Shown piece after piece: positions 1-8,073 of a stretch of 64,000 bases of DNA. The position numbers and the translations under genes were made by a program. This DNA comes from Pontibacter kalidii. Lineage in GTDB: Bacteria; Bacteroidota; Bacteroidia; Cytophagales; Hymenobacteraceae. The notes under the pieces were generated by a model, which saw only the letters and a program-made list of their open reading frames with translations, was not told the DNA's origin and made no database searches. The DNA lies in NCBI RefSeq assembly GCF_026278245.1, contig NZ_CP111079.1, forward strand, positions 1,986,501-2,050,500. The letters run 5' to 3'. Position 1 is the first letter of the stretch; each line of letters starts with the position of its first letter.

Positions 1-633
1 CTCTCCTATCTCAACCGTCTGCTGCTCCGTCGCAAACCGAATCCTCCCCTCCAGCACCTGCACAGTAATGATGCCGGGAGCGGTATGGGTCTTCATCTCC
101 GCACCCTGGTGCAGGCCAACTAACACGAGGCGCATGCCATTCGTCTTGAAGATCGTAATAGCATTGCGGTCGCTGTTCTGCCAGGCCTGCTCCTCCTTAA
201 TCTGCCTCCTGAACGAAGTGAGGTCCATATCTACCAGCGGCGCGTCCAGCGGGCGATCCCCTTCCGGGCGTTGCGGCGTGGCCTCATTCGACTTCTCCAC
301 TGGCAGGGCAGTATCTGTGGAGCCTGAAGCCGCTTTTTGCTGCAGCGCCTGTATCAGTTCACTGGTTGCCCCTTCGCTGTAGATCCCGTACCCGTCCACC
401 AGCGTGCCCTTCACGTTATGTTTTGTGGAAGAGATGGCATACACCACGGCTTCATCACCCGGGTCCGATATACCCTCGAAGCGAAAGTGCCTGTCTACCA
501 CAAACTCATGGGGGAAGATCCGAAGGGAGTTGCCGTTACAGACCAGGCAGTTAGCTTCCAGGTTGAAATCTACGGTATAGCCTTCCTGCTTGAGCTTGCT
601 CAAAACTTCTGATACGGTGGTCATGGTGTCCAT
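1..633 (-). CDS. Cupin-domain protein with N-terminal PRPP-synthetase-like region (3' end cut by window)
   Basis: The reading frame is open for 211 codons from ATG at 633 and runs off the left edge, so the C terminus is missing. Residues 1 to about 100 resemble a short Bacteroidota family usually labelled 'phosphoribosylpyrophosphate synthetase', although I see no PRPP synthase catalytic motif. A polar linker follows (about 100-140), then a cupin barrel from about residue 160 with HQGAEMKTHTAPG (H175, H183 are candidate metal ligands). A second in-frame ATG lies at 624; no clear ribosome binding site decides between them. The role is unknown; a small-molecule-sensing or stress role is only a guess. 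It lies downstream of tyrA on the same strand, 280 bp away, probably as its own unit. Confidence 0.75.
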   Translation of the reverse strand, partial: MDTMTTVSEVLSKLKQEGYTVDFNLEANCLVCNGNSLRIFPHEFVVDRHFRFEGISDPGDEAVVYAISSTKHNVKGTLVDGYGIYSEGATSELIQALQQKAASGSTDTALPVEKSNEATPQRPEGDRPLDAPLVDMDLTSFRRQIKEEQAWQNSDRNAITIFKTNGMRLVLVGLHQGAEMKTHTAPGIITVQVLEGRIRFATEQQTVEIGE

Positions 634-915
634 AGGTGCTGCATTATGTGGTTGTTATTCGCAATAATATAACTCAGTACTCCTTACGTGTAGCGCTCTA
701 CTCCATGTATATGCTAAACGCTGGCCTAAGGTTATTTTCGGTGATTTATACTTGCCGTAAGCTTGCCGCTTATACTTTTCCTATGCCACTTCACAACCCA
801 CCCCGGCGCCTGGAGGAGCATCGTCTGTTATACTTATTACCTTTGGATCGGGCTATACTTTTACAGCATTTATGAATCGCGCCCTGGATTTTACTTACTG
901 TCTGAGAGTCGAATC

Positions 916-1815
916 TTACTCCGCCGTAGGCGCAGGTTTTACAGGCGGGTTTTGCTTGTTTTTCAGTTCTATACCGCTAAGGACACGGCTTACGTGGTTT
1001 GCCCTGGAAATCATATCATAGGTTTCCGTCACCATTCCCTGATCGATCGCCTCTTTAAAGCGCAGCAGTTGTTGAATATAGGCATCGAGTGCTTCGGATA
1101 CATGGCCGGCGTTTTGCCTGAAGATGGGGGCCCACATGGCCGGCGAGCTCTTTGCAAGCCTTACGGTGGAGGCAAATCCGCTCCCTGCCAGGTTAAAGAT
1201 GCTTTTCTCGTCTTTTTCTATCTCCAGTACCGTAAGCCCCAAGGCAAAGGAAGTAATATGGGAAAGGTGCGAGACGAAGGCGAGGTGCCGGTCGTGCGCA
1301 CGTGCGTCCATATGAACGGTTTCCATCTTTAGGCAGGCAAACAACTCTTCTGCTGTTTCTACAGCATGGGCATCGCTGTCTGCGGCGTTGCAGATGATAT
1401 TGACCTTATTATCGAAGAGCCCGTGGTGCGCCGCGCCGGGGCCGGTATTCTCCGTACCTGCAATGGGGTGGCAGGCTACAAACTGCTTCCGGCGGGGATG
1501 TTTCTCCACTGCCTGGCAGATATGTTCCTTCGTGGACCCAACATCCAGTATGATTGTCTTATCGCTGGCAAGTTCTAAAAGACTTAAAAGAATGGCGGGA
1601 GCTACATCCACCGGCGTGGCCAGGATGATCAGGTCACATCCCCGGGCCAGGTCTGACAAACTGCCTTCTTCCTGTAAGATGCCTGCCTGTTTTGCAACCC
1701 GAACATGCTCCGGATTGCTGTCTGTGCCTATTACGCTGCTAGCAAAGCCCCTTTGCCTCAGGTCCAATGCCACGGAGCCTCCAATGAGCCCCAATCCTAC
1801 GATTCCGATTTTCAT
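916..1815 (-). CDS. tyrA: Prephenate dehydrogenase
   Basis: Oxidises prephenate to 4-hydroxyphenylpyruvate with NAD(P)+, the committed step to tyrosine; cytoplasmic. The 299-residue protein has an N-terminal Rossmann dinucleotide site GLGLIGGS at residues 7-14, DVGSTK at 91-96 and the family's HPIAGTE at 116-122, followed by the helical C-terminal dimerisation domain. Length is normal for a monofunctional enzyme without chorismate mutase or ACT domain. Start ATG at 1815. Its 5' leader holds two predicted attenuator units with Tyr-rich peptides (2159-2260 and 2014-2097), which fits end-product control by charged tRNA-Tyr/Phe. No co-transcribed aromatic gene is visible in the window. Confidence 0.93.
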   Translation of the reverse strand: MKIGIVGLGLIGGSVALDLRQRGFASSVIGTDSNPEHVRVAKQAGILQEEGSLSDLARGCDLIILATPVDVAPAILLSLLELASDKTIILDVGSTKEHICQAVEKHPRRKQFVACHPIAGTENTGPGAAHHGLFDNKVNIICNAADSDAHAVETAEELFACLKMETVHMDARAHDRHLAFVSHLSHITSFALGLTVLEIEKDEKSIFNLAGSGFASTVRLAKSSPAMWAPIFRQNAGHVSEALDAYIQQLLRFKEAIDQGMVTETYDMISRANHVSRVLSGIELKNKQNPPVKPAPTAE

Positions 1816-1963
1816 TTCTTTTCTGTTTTGATGTTCTATAATGATTTATTCAGCTTAATGCTATAACAACCCTTAGTCAGTGCGCAGGAAGCCGTTATAC
1901 TTTAACTCAGGTGTTCTCTGTTCCTGCTTTTCCTGCTCTTTTTCAATCCTGTTGCTAAACAAA

Positions 1964-1990
1964 AAAGAGTCCGCCGGTTGGGGACTCTTT
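1964..1990 (-). terminator. Attenuator terminator 2 upstream of tyrA
   Basis: On the minus strand, AAAGAGTCC pairs with GGACTCTTT around a 9-nt loop and runs into a T tract at 1966-1961. It sits 23 nt after the stop codon of the Tyr/Phe-rich leader ORF and about 150 nt before the tyrA start, the expected place for an attenuation terminator. A short GGGAC stretch inside the leader (2029-2025) could pair with GTCCC (1985-1981) as a weak antiterminator; this pairing is tentative. Confidence 0.75.
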
Positions 1991-2013
1991 CTAGGTAATG
2001 TGCCTGCTTTAGA

Positions 2014-2097
2014 TTACCATAGATGTCCCTTCTCCTTCCTGAAATAGAAGTAGTAATAGTAAAAAGGGTAATATAGGGTAAGGTTCAGCTTCATCAT
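2014..2097 (-). CDS. Aromatic leader peptide 2 (Tyr/Phe-rich, 27 residues)
   Basis: A 27-codon ORF starting ATG ATG at 2097 contains the run YYPFYYYYFYF (7 Tyr and 3 Phe in 11 residues), a Lys/Arg/Glu-rich tail, and ends W-stop at 2014. It is followed 23 nt later by a terminator hairpin and then tyrA. This is the classic layout of ribosome-mediated attenuation of aromatic amino acid genes, known for pheA and trp leaders in proteobacteria. Stalling at Tyr (or Phe) codons when charged tRNA is scarce would favour read-through into tyrA. An overlapping frame from ATG 2104 reads as Leu-rich and could be an alternative, but the Tyr/Phe frame fits the downstream gene. Confidence 0.75.
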   Translation of the reverse strand: MMKLNLTLYYPFYYYYFYFRKEKGHLW

Positions 2098-2104
2098 GTC
2101 GCAT

Positions 2105-2130
2105 AAAAAAAGCCTCCGTTCGGGAGGCTT
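2105..2130 (-). terminator. Attenuator terminator 1 between the two leader ORFs
   Basis: On the minus strand AAGCCTCC and GGAGGCTT form a stem with loop CGAAC-type sequence, followed by seven T residues ending at about 2105. It lies after leader ORF 1 (stop 2159) and immediately before the start codons of leader ORF 2. The T tract exists only on the minus strand, so it acts in the tyrA direction. Confidence 0.75.
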
Positions 2131-2158
2131 GTGTAAGATGTATTTTTCAGCACACAGG

Positions 2159-2260
2159 TCAGCCACCCTTATGACATAAGGTATGATAATAATAGCTGGC
2201 GTATGCTGTATGCTGGTGTGTAGTGCTCATTTCTGTAGGCAATGTATCACAATAATCCAT
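2159..2260 (-). CDS. Putative leader peptide 1 (Tyr/His-containing, 23 or 33 residues)
   Basis: ORF from ATG 2260 (33 residues) or in-frame ATG 2230 (23 residues), stop TGA at 2159. It carries HQHTAYASYYYH: four Tyr and several His close together, then a terminator hairpin 28 nt later. Together with leader 2 it makes a tandem leader/terminator pair before tyrA. The Tyr run is weaker than in leader 2, so this may be a true first attenuator, a decayed duplicate, or chance. A near-consensus -7 box (TGAATTTG, 2273-2266) lies just upstream. Confidence 0.5.
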   Translation of the reverse strand: MDYCDTLPTEMSTTHQHTAYASYYYHTLCHKGG

Positions 2261-2678
2261 ACTATCAAATTCACCACCTGTTTATTTCTGCACAGTAAAA
2301 TTGGCCCCTCAAGGGGAAAGTTTATACTTTAGGCAGCCCTTATACTTTATAACAGACCCTGCCGCAAGTTTAGCGTTAGCGTAACTTGTGGCAGCGCATG
2401 AAGCCAGTTTATAACTGGCGAAAGTATCAGAATGAGTATAATGCCATTTATGAACTGGCTTTTATACTTACCACCTTTACCGCTTCGCGCAGACCTGCGG
2501 TATAATGAGGTGTAATTATGAAAAACCAGCAATGGCTGATACATAGCGCTACGTTATACTTCCTGAGCAGTCTATTAAAAAAGGAGACTTCGTTCGTATA
2601 GGCCAAAAATAGCATGGAGCGAACATCAGAGCCCGCTCCACGCTATGGTTTTCTGAAGGGCTTAAAGCCCTTGCTGAA
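2261..2678. other. Non-coding interval with hairpins upstream of the tyrA leader
   Basis: About 420 bp between the efflux operon's 3' end and the tyrA leader. Visible structures are an imperfect hairpin at 2361-2392 (GCCGCAAGTT / AACTTGTGGC), a short perfect palindrome GCCAGTTTATAACTGGC at 2403-2419 with a half-copy near 2442, and several TATACTT words. A 65-codon frame inside shows no protein-like features and is not called. Confidence 0.5.
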
Positions 2679-4236
2679 TCAGGCAATCTCCTTACGCAAA
2701 AATTTTAGGATAGTCCTGCGCTTCGGGTATAGCGTGAATTTCGGGTAAAGCGGGTATCTGTAAAGTATAAACAGCAACAAAAAACCCAACGCCGCCATCA
2801 CCAGGTAACCGTACAGCTCTTTAAATGACACTAGCATTACATGGCCCTGCAACTGTCCGAATAGCGCTCCCATATCCACCTGCTGCAACTTATAGTTTAC
2901 ACTGTCTAGTCCTGAAGACAGGAGCATAAAGTTCTTCGCTGTCAGCACGTTCAGGAAATGGTGCAGAACAGCCGTTCCAAGCACGCCCCCAAAGCCGGCG
3001 CTTACAAAAGCCTGTATCGATAACGCCTGCCAAAAGTGTTGGAAAGGCACTTTCACGAGGTTGGTCAGCAGCACGATAGAGATGATCACATAGCCGAAGT
3101 TCCTGAAAAAGATAGGCACGAACAGCATTTCCCTGACAGTGGTGTAATCGATCAGGAAATACATCAGCAGTAAGTATAAAACCAGGGCGGAAAAGCCGAT
3201 CAGGAACATACTTTTGTAGGAATGTTTCTTCAGCGCAAAAAAATAATAGGCAAAAAAGGCTCCCACAAGCACCCCGGCCCATCCAAACCAGTTCATCGAG
3301 ATCAGATGCCCGGCATCGTAGTGCAGCACGGCTTCCAGGTAGATATGCTCGATCAGGTGCGCCGGCGCTAAAAAAATATCCACCATGATGTATAAAAAGA
3401 ACGTCATGTAAACGGCTTTATACTTGAAGGTCTGGAGCGAGATAAAGGGGTGCCTGATAAAGGAAGCCCGCCAGAAATTCAGGAATAAAAGTATAGCCAG
3501 AATCACCACCGCCGTCCGGATCTCGAAGGACTGGAGCCAGTCGTAGTGCTCGCCATAAATGCAGATAAAGTTGATGGTCAACAGGATCAACCCCCACATC
3601 AAACCACCCAGCCAGTCGATGCCAAACAGCGGGAAAGGTCGCATCATACGGTTATTGTTGAATAGCAGGATCGTGACCAGCATCACCAGCAGCAACAGCC
3701 CGGTGGATGTACTGCCAGTTCGAAAACAGCGCCACGTAAATACCCGAGATACCGGAAAGCAGGATGCTGCTCTGCACCAGCAAATAGATGTAGCAGAAAA
3801 AGACCGACAGGTCGCGCGTGGGCGTTAGCCACAGCTGTATGCTGGAGTTGCACTCAAAGGTAGCCCACATCCGGAAGATGCCCGCAAAAAAACAGGTTGC
3901 CACCAGCACCGGAAGGTTGTGCGTAGAGATGGCGATAACATTGCAGATAATGAGCGCGCTGCTGCAGACCAGGAAAGTATACCTGGACGTGAACCGCATT
4001 TTCAGCCGCAGCATCACCGTAAAAGTCAATGCCATCCCGATCATGGAGGCATACCCGGCCATCAGGATGTCTTCGTGCAGTAAGGCCGTGCCTCCTACCA
4101 TTTCGTTGGCCGCCGCCAGGTAAATGCCGCCCGAAAACTGAAAGATGATCACAAAGAAAATGAGCAGCCAGGGCTTCCACTTCTCGGGCACTACGTTGTT
4201 AATGGCAGGTATAGAAAAAGGTCCTTGATGATGCAT
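2679..4236 (-). pseudogene. MFS (DHA2/EmrB-type) transporter, single frameshift
   Basis: Inner-membrane drug/proton antiporter of a tripartite efflux system, third gene of the TolC-HlyD-MFS operon. The N-terminal part (4236 to about 3700, start ATG 4236) contains roughly six membrane helices, and the C-terminal part (about 3695 to 2679) continues with the remaining helices in another frame. The switch lies near 3690-3715, where a one-base shift after the Trp-Gln-Tyr-Ile-His segment restores VMLVTILLFNNN. Joined, the product would be about 515 residues, normal for a 14-helix DHA2 protein. The rest is well conserved, so this is either a recent inactivating mutation or a sequencing error; I see no slippery heptamer arguing for programmed frameshifting. 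Confidence 0.8.
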
Positions 4237-4443
4237 AGAAAATTATGAATTATAAATAATGACTGATGAATGCGTCGCAGGATGGATCATTCATCAGGCA
4301 GGAGGCCAAAGCAGGCTTTAATTGTAGGACTGACTGTAAATGAAGCAGCAGGACAATGGAAAGTATGACAGGTTGCCTTCAGTATGTAAAAAAATTACTG
4401 CTTTAACCCTTTTCTTTTGTCACACTTTCCTTTGCCCGGCCAC

Positions 4444-5475
4444 CTAGTACTGCACCAGGCACTCCACGTTCATACCGGCGCGCAGTCTGTTCAGCAGCTC
4501 CGCACTTTCCTTTGCAAACTCAATCCGAACCGGGATGCGCTGCTCCACTTTCACAAAGTTTCCTGCCGAGTTATCCTGCGGGATCATAGAGAAACTGGCA
4601 CCTGTGGCACCGGAGATGGATTTTACCACGCCCTTCAGCTTCGCGCCTGGCAGCGCGTCCACCTCAATCTCCACCGACTGGCCTTCCCTGATATGGTGCG
4701 TCTGTGTCTCCTTATAGTTGGCAACGACCCACTTTTCGTTGTTGTCCACCACATCCACGATCGTCTGGCCGGGCTGTATCAGCTGCCCTTCCTGTATGTT
4801 TTTTCTGCCTGTGTAGCCATCGGTGGGCGCTACAATAACGGTGTAGGAGAGATTGAGCTTGGCCAGGTCAAGGGCTGCTTCGGCGAGCTTGATAACGGCT
4901 TCGTTCTGCTCCAGCCGGGTGTTATGCTCGTTCTTTACCGAAACCATCGTTTGTTTCTGCCGCACCAGCGTCTGGTACTTTGCCTTCAGGGATTTGTAGC
5001 GTGTCGACACTTCGTCGAACTCCTTCTGCGTGACCGACTCCTGCGCCAGCAGGTTTTTGTAGCGCTTGTAGTCTTTTTCGGCGTTGTCGAGCAGTGCCTT
5101 CACTTCGGCTATACTGGCATCCGAAACCGAGACGTTGTTCTGAGCCGTGCTTACAGACGAGGACACGACCATTTTACCGGCCAGTGCATTCTGGTAGTCT
5201 GCCTCGGCCTGCGCCAGGCGAAGTATAAACTCAGCGTCTTCGATGATGGCCAGCGTATCACCCTTTTTAACCGGCTGGTGCTCTTCAAAATACACAGCCT
5301 TCACAAAGCCCGGCACCCGCGAATTAACCGGTACGATCAGTTGCTTTACCTGGGCGTTATCGGTGTACTCCACGTTGCCCAGGTGGATGAACCTGGAGCT
5401 TACCCATACGATGCCACCCACCACTAATGTAATCACTACAGCATTGTAGATCAGCTTCTTTGTTCTATGTCTCAT
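4444..5475 (-). CDS. HlyD/EmrA-family membrane fusion protein
   Basis: Periplasmic adaptor linking an MFS pump to TolC. The 343-residue protein has one N-terminal transmembrane anchor (residues about 9-28), a biotinyl-lipoyl-like half near residues 50-80, a long helical hairpin (about 85-200, Ala/Glu/Lys-rich coiled coil), the second lipoyl half with YTGRKNIQEGQ, then a beta-barrel domain. It lies 21 bp downstream of the TolC gene and about 200 bp upstream of the MFS gene, all on the minus strand. The absence of a lipobox and the MFS partner point to the EmrA type rather than AcrA. The last residues are CLVQY at 4444. Confidence 0.9.
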   Translation of the reverse strand: MRHRTKKLIYNAVVITLVVGGIVWVSSRFIHLGNVEYTDNAQVKQLIVPVNSRVPGFVKAVYFEEHQPVKKGDTLAIIEDAEFILRLAQAEADYQNALAGKMVVSSSVSTAQNNVSVSDASIAEVKALLDNAEKDYKRYKNLLAQESVTQKEFDEVSTRYKSLKAKYQTLVRQKQTMVSVKNEHNTRLEQNEAVIKLAEAALDLAKLNLSYTVIVAPTDGYTGRKNIQEGQLIQPGQTIVDVVDNNEKWVVANYKETQTHHIREGQSVEIEVDALPGAKLKGVVKSISGATGASFSMIPQDNSAGNFVKVEQRIPVRIEFAKESAELLNRLRAGMNVECLVQY

Positions 5476-5496
5476 TTTAATGTTCGGTTTGATGTG

Positions 5497-6816
5497 TTAT
5501 AAAGTGCCTGTTAATTTCTTAAGGTTGTAAAAACTGAAAAGGATGTTGATCTGGGCGTTGGCCGCCTGCAGCTCGGCATCGATTTTAGCGTTCTGGGCGT
5601 CCAGCATCTCCGTGATCAGCACCAGCTCGTCCAGGTAGCGGTTCCGGATAACGGTGTAGTTCTCGTTGGCCAGTTCCTGGCTTTTCAGGTGGGTGTCGTA
5701 TACTTGGAAGGTCTCCTGGTAGCGGATGTAGGCGGCGTGGATCTCCTGGAACAGGTTATCTTTCACCAGCTCGTTTTGCTCCAGCACCTTCTGCATGCTC
5801 AGCTGCGCCAGGTTAACCCTGCTGTCGGCTTTGTAGAGGGAGGCGATGTTATACGTCAGGCCCACCCCCAGATACCAGTAGTTGAAGTTCTTGTCCAGCG
5901 GCGGCACTTCGATCACGACCGGGCCATCAAGCTTGTTTGCGGCAAAGGCCACCACCTGCGGTTTCTTGTCTGCCCTGGCCAGCGTCTCCTGGTTTTTGGA
6001 CTGCTCTGCGCGCAGGTCCAATTGCTTCAATACCGGGGCATTGGCTACCGCCAGGTCCTGCCAGTAGTTCGGGTCGGCCTGGTAATTTGGCGCGATCGTT
6101 TGCAGCTCATCTACCTGAATGGTGGTGCCTTTTGGCAAATTAAGCGCTGTGGCCAGCTCGCTGTTGAGGATGGTGCTGCTGTTCTCCAGCTTTACCAGGT
6201 TCAGCTCCAGCGATTTCAGCTGCAGCTCGTAGCGAGTAATATTGCTGCGCAGCGCCAGCCCCTGCTTATACTTGGCGTTGATCTGTTCCAGCAGCTTCTG
6301 CGTCTGGCTGATGCTGTTCTGCAGCACCTGCTTCTGGTTCTCCAGCTTGGCCATCTCCAGGTAATAGCCGGCCAGCAAAAACCGGATGCCCTGCCTGTCG
6401 TTGTCTTTTTGCAAAGCCGCGACCTGCTCACCTAGCTCCGCGTTTTTAATGGTGGCATCCACGGCGCCACCGGCATAGATCACTTGCGAGGCCTCGATAG
6501 CGAAGTTGTTCCCAAAATGCGGCATCGGCGCTTTCAAGCCGTTCGAGAAATCACGGTCAGCGATCCAGCCATCGCCCAGGTAGCTGGCTGAAACTGAGGC
6601 TTCCAGCGAGGGCAGGGCCTTCTTTTTGGCATCCGTTACCGCCGCATCCGCCAGCTGCCGGTTATAATCCGAGATCTTAAGCGCGCGGTTCTTTGCCTCT
6701 GCCATCTCGAATAAGTCTTCCAGATTGAGTTTCAGCGCTGCGGCATTCTGGGCAGACAAAGGATGGGTACTTACCGTTAGAAGTAGCAGGAATAGAAATA
6801 ATTTCCCGTGTTGCAT
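5497..6816 (-). CDS. TolC-family outer membrane efflux protein
   Basis: Outer-membrane exit duct of the efflux operon. 439 residues, signal peptide with hydrophobic LFLFLLLLTV and cleavage after LSAQ at about 23. The body is the tandem alpha-helical OEP repeat: long Gln/Glu/Ala/Leu-rich helices around residues 30-230 and 245-439, with a central segment containing ANKLDGPVV. First gene of the operon, start ATG 6816, 130 bp from the divergent AraC regulator gene; the shared intergenic region probably holds both promoters. Confidence 0.9.
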   Translation of the reverse strand: MQHGKLFLFLLLLTVSTHPLSAQNAAALKLNLEDLFEMAEAKNRALKISDYNRQLADAAVTDAKKKALPSLEASVSASYLGDGWIADRDFSNGLKAPMPHFGNNFAIEASQVIYAGGAVDATIKNAELGEQVAALQKDNDRQGIRFLLAGYYLEMAKLENQKQVLQNSISQTQKLLEQINAKYKQGLALRSNITRYELQLKSLELNLVKLENSSTILNSELATALNLPKGTTIQVDELQTIAPNYQADPNYWQDLAVANAPVLKQLDLRAEQSKNQETLARADKKPQVVAFAANKLDGPVVIEVPPLDKNFNYWYLGVGLTYNIASLYKADSRVNLAQLSMQKVLEQNELVKDNLFQEIHAAYIRYQETFQVYDTHLKSQELANENYTVIRNRYLDELVLITEMLDAQNAKIDAELQAANAQINILFSFYNLKKLTGTL

Positions 6817-6946
6817 GTATGGATTGTTTAGAAGCTATAGTATTAAAACCGGGTGCAAACTTCCGGAAAAAAACCCGCCACCTACTGTTCCACAATTAGA
6901 CTAATTTGGTTTAATTTGAACATCGCGCCCTAACACGAAGCCTCCC

Positions 6947-7852
6947 ATGAAGTCAGGAATAGATATAAAAACAGATGCTGAACTATTTGAAAATCAATCC
7001 TACTTTAGCGGATTAAGGAAGAGGGTAAACAGCTTTTACCTGAACAATGGCGGCATCAGTAGCTTTATCGGCACCTCTGTGTATCTCAAGTCATCGATGT
7101 TTATTTTGGTTTTAAGTGGAAGCGGCCGGCTGCAGATCAACTTTAAGGAGTATGAGCTGGAGCAGGATAACATGCTGCTGCTCTCCTTCGGGCACTTCTT
7201 CATGTTCACGCATGTAAGCACAGACTTCCGGTGCAAGTGCCTGTACATCGGCAAGGAGTTTAGCGATGAGATGTACTCTACCGACATGCTCTACAAGCGG
7301 GTGAAGTACGGCGTCAGGATGCACAGCATCCCCGTGCTGGACCTGAACCCGGAGAAGGCGGGACTGCTTAACAAAAGAATGCTATTTACGGAGGAGATGC
7401 TGGCCGAGCCGACGCACAACTACTACAAAGAGATGGTCCTGAACGCGCTGCTCATCTTTTTACTGGACCTTAGCAACATCATCGAGAACGAGCGTTCTAT
7501 CTCGCAGCGGCCAAACCTTTCCCGCGACGAGTTCATCATCCAGTCCTTTATCGAACTGCTGGCCGACCATTACAAGACAGAGCACCACGTATCTTTTTAT
7601 GCCAACCAGCTACACATCACGCCGCACTACCTCACGCTGGTAGTAAAGCGGATCACGGGCCAGACGGTGGCGAACTTTATCTTCCAGATGCTTTACAGCG
7701 AGGCCCGTCTGTTACTGCAGCAGCCCCGGTTGTCGATTCAGCAGATCGCGGATATGCTGCATTTTTCGGATCAATCGGCCTTTGGCAAGTTCTTCCGGCG
7801 AAAGAGCGGGCTATCGCCCAGGCAGTTCCGGAAGGAAAGGGAGATACTTTAA
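6947..7852 (+). CDS. AraC-family transcriptional regulator
   Basis: Divergent from the TolC-HlyD-MFS operon and therefore its likely regulator. 301 residues: an N-terminal cupin-like sensing part (about 30-130) and a C-terminal pair of helix-turn-helix motifs (about 200-300) with the signatures VSFYANQLHITPHYL and IQQIADMLHFSDQSAFGKFF, ending SGLSPRQFRKE. The ligand is not deducible; regulation of the pump in response to a pump substrate is the usual arrangement in this family. Start ATG 6947. Confidence 0.9.
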   Translation: MKSGIDIKTDAELFENQSYFSGLRKRVNSFYLNNGGISSFIGTSVYLKSSMFILVLSGSGRLQINFKEYELEQDNMLLLSFGHFFMFTHVSTDFRCKCLYIGKEFSDEMYSTDMLYKRVKYGVRMHSIPVLDLNPEKAGLLNKRMLFTEEMLAEPTHNYYKEMVLNALLIFLLDLSNIIENERSISQRPNLSRDEFIIQSFIELLADHYKTEHHVSFYANQLHITPHYLTLVVKRITGQTVANFIFQMLYSEARLLLQQPRLSIQQIADMLHFSDQSAFGKFFRRKSGLSPRQFRKEREIL

Positions 7853-8073
7853 CACCTTTTCGCCAGCAGTAGCGGAAAAGATGGCGTGCAACCGACCCGC
7901 CGGCTACGTATCCCCTTTTCTCAGTAAGAGCATTAACAACCGAAGCCTTTTTGTAAGATACTTTTCCTGTTTTTCATCTTTTCCTGAAATACTGGTCTGC
8001 TTGCAATTATTCGTGCCCTGCTTCAGTTGAACCCTTATATTTATGTCGGAATCTCTTGTTGGTAGAATCAGGT

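Noticed and set aside
2347..2544. 65-codon minus-strand frame between tyrA leader and efflux operon
   Set aside because: Lies in a hairpin-rich interval and has no protein-like pattern.
4417..5427. Long open frame on the plus strand opposite the HlyD gene
   Set aside because: Antisense shadow; the minus-strand frame has a membrane anchor, coiled coils and family motifs, the plus-strand frame has none.
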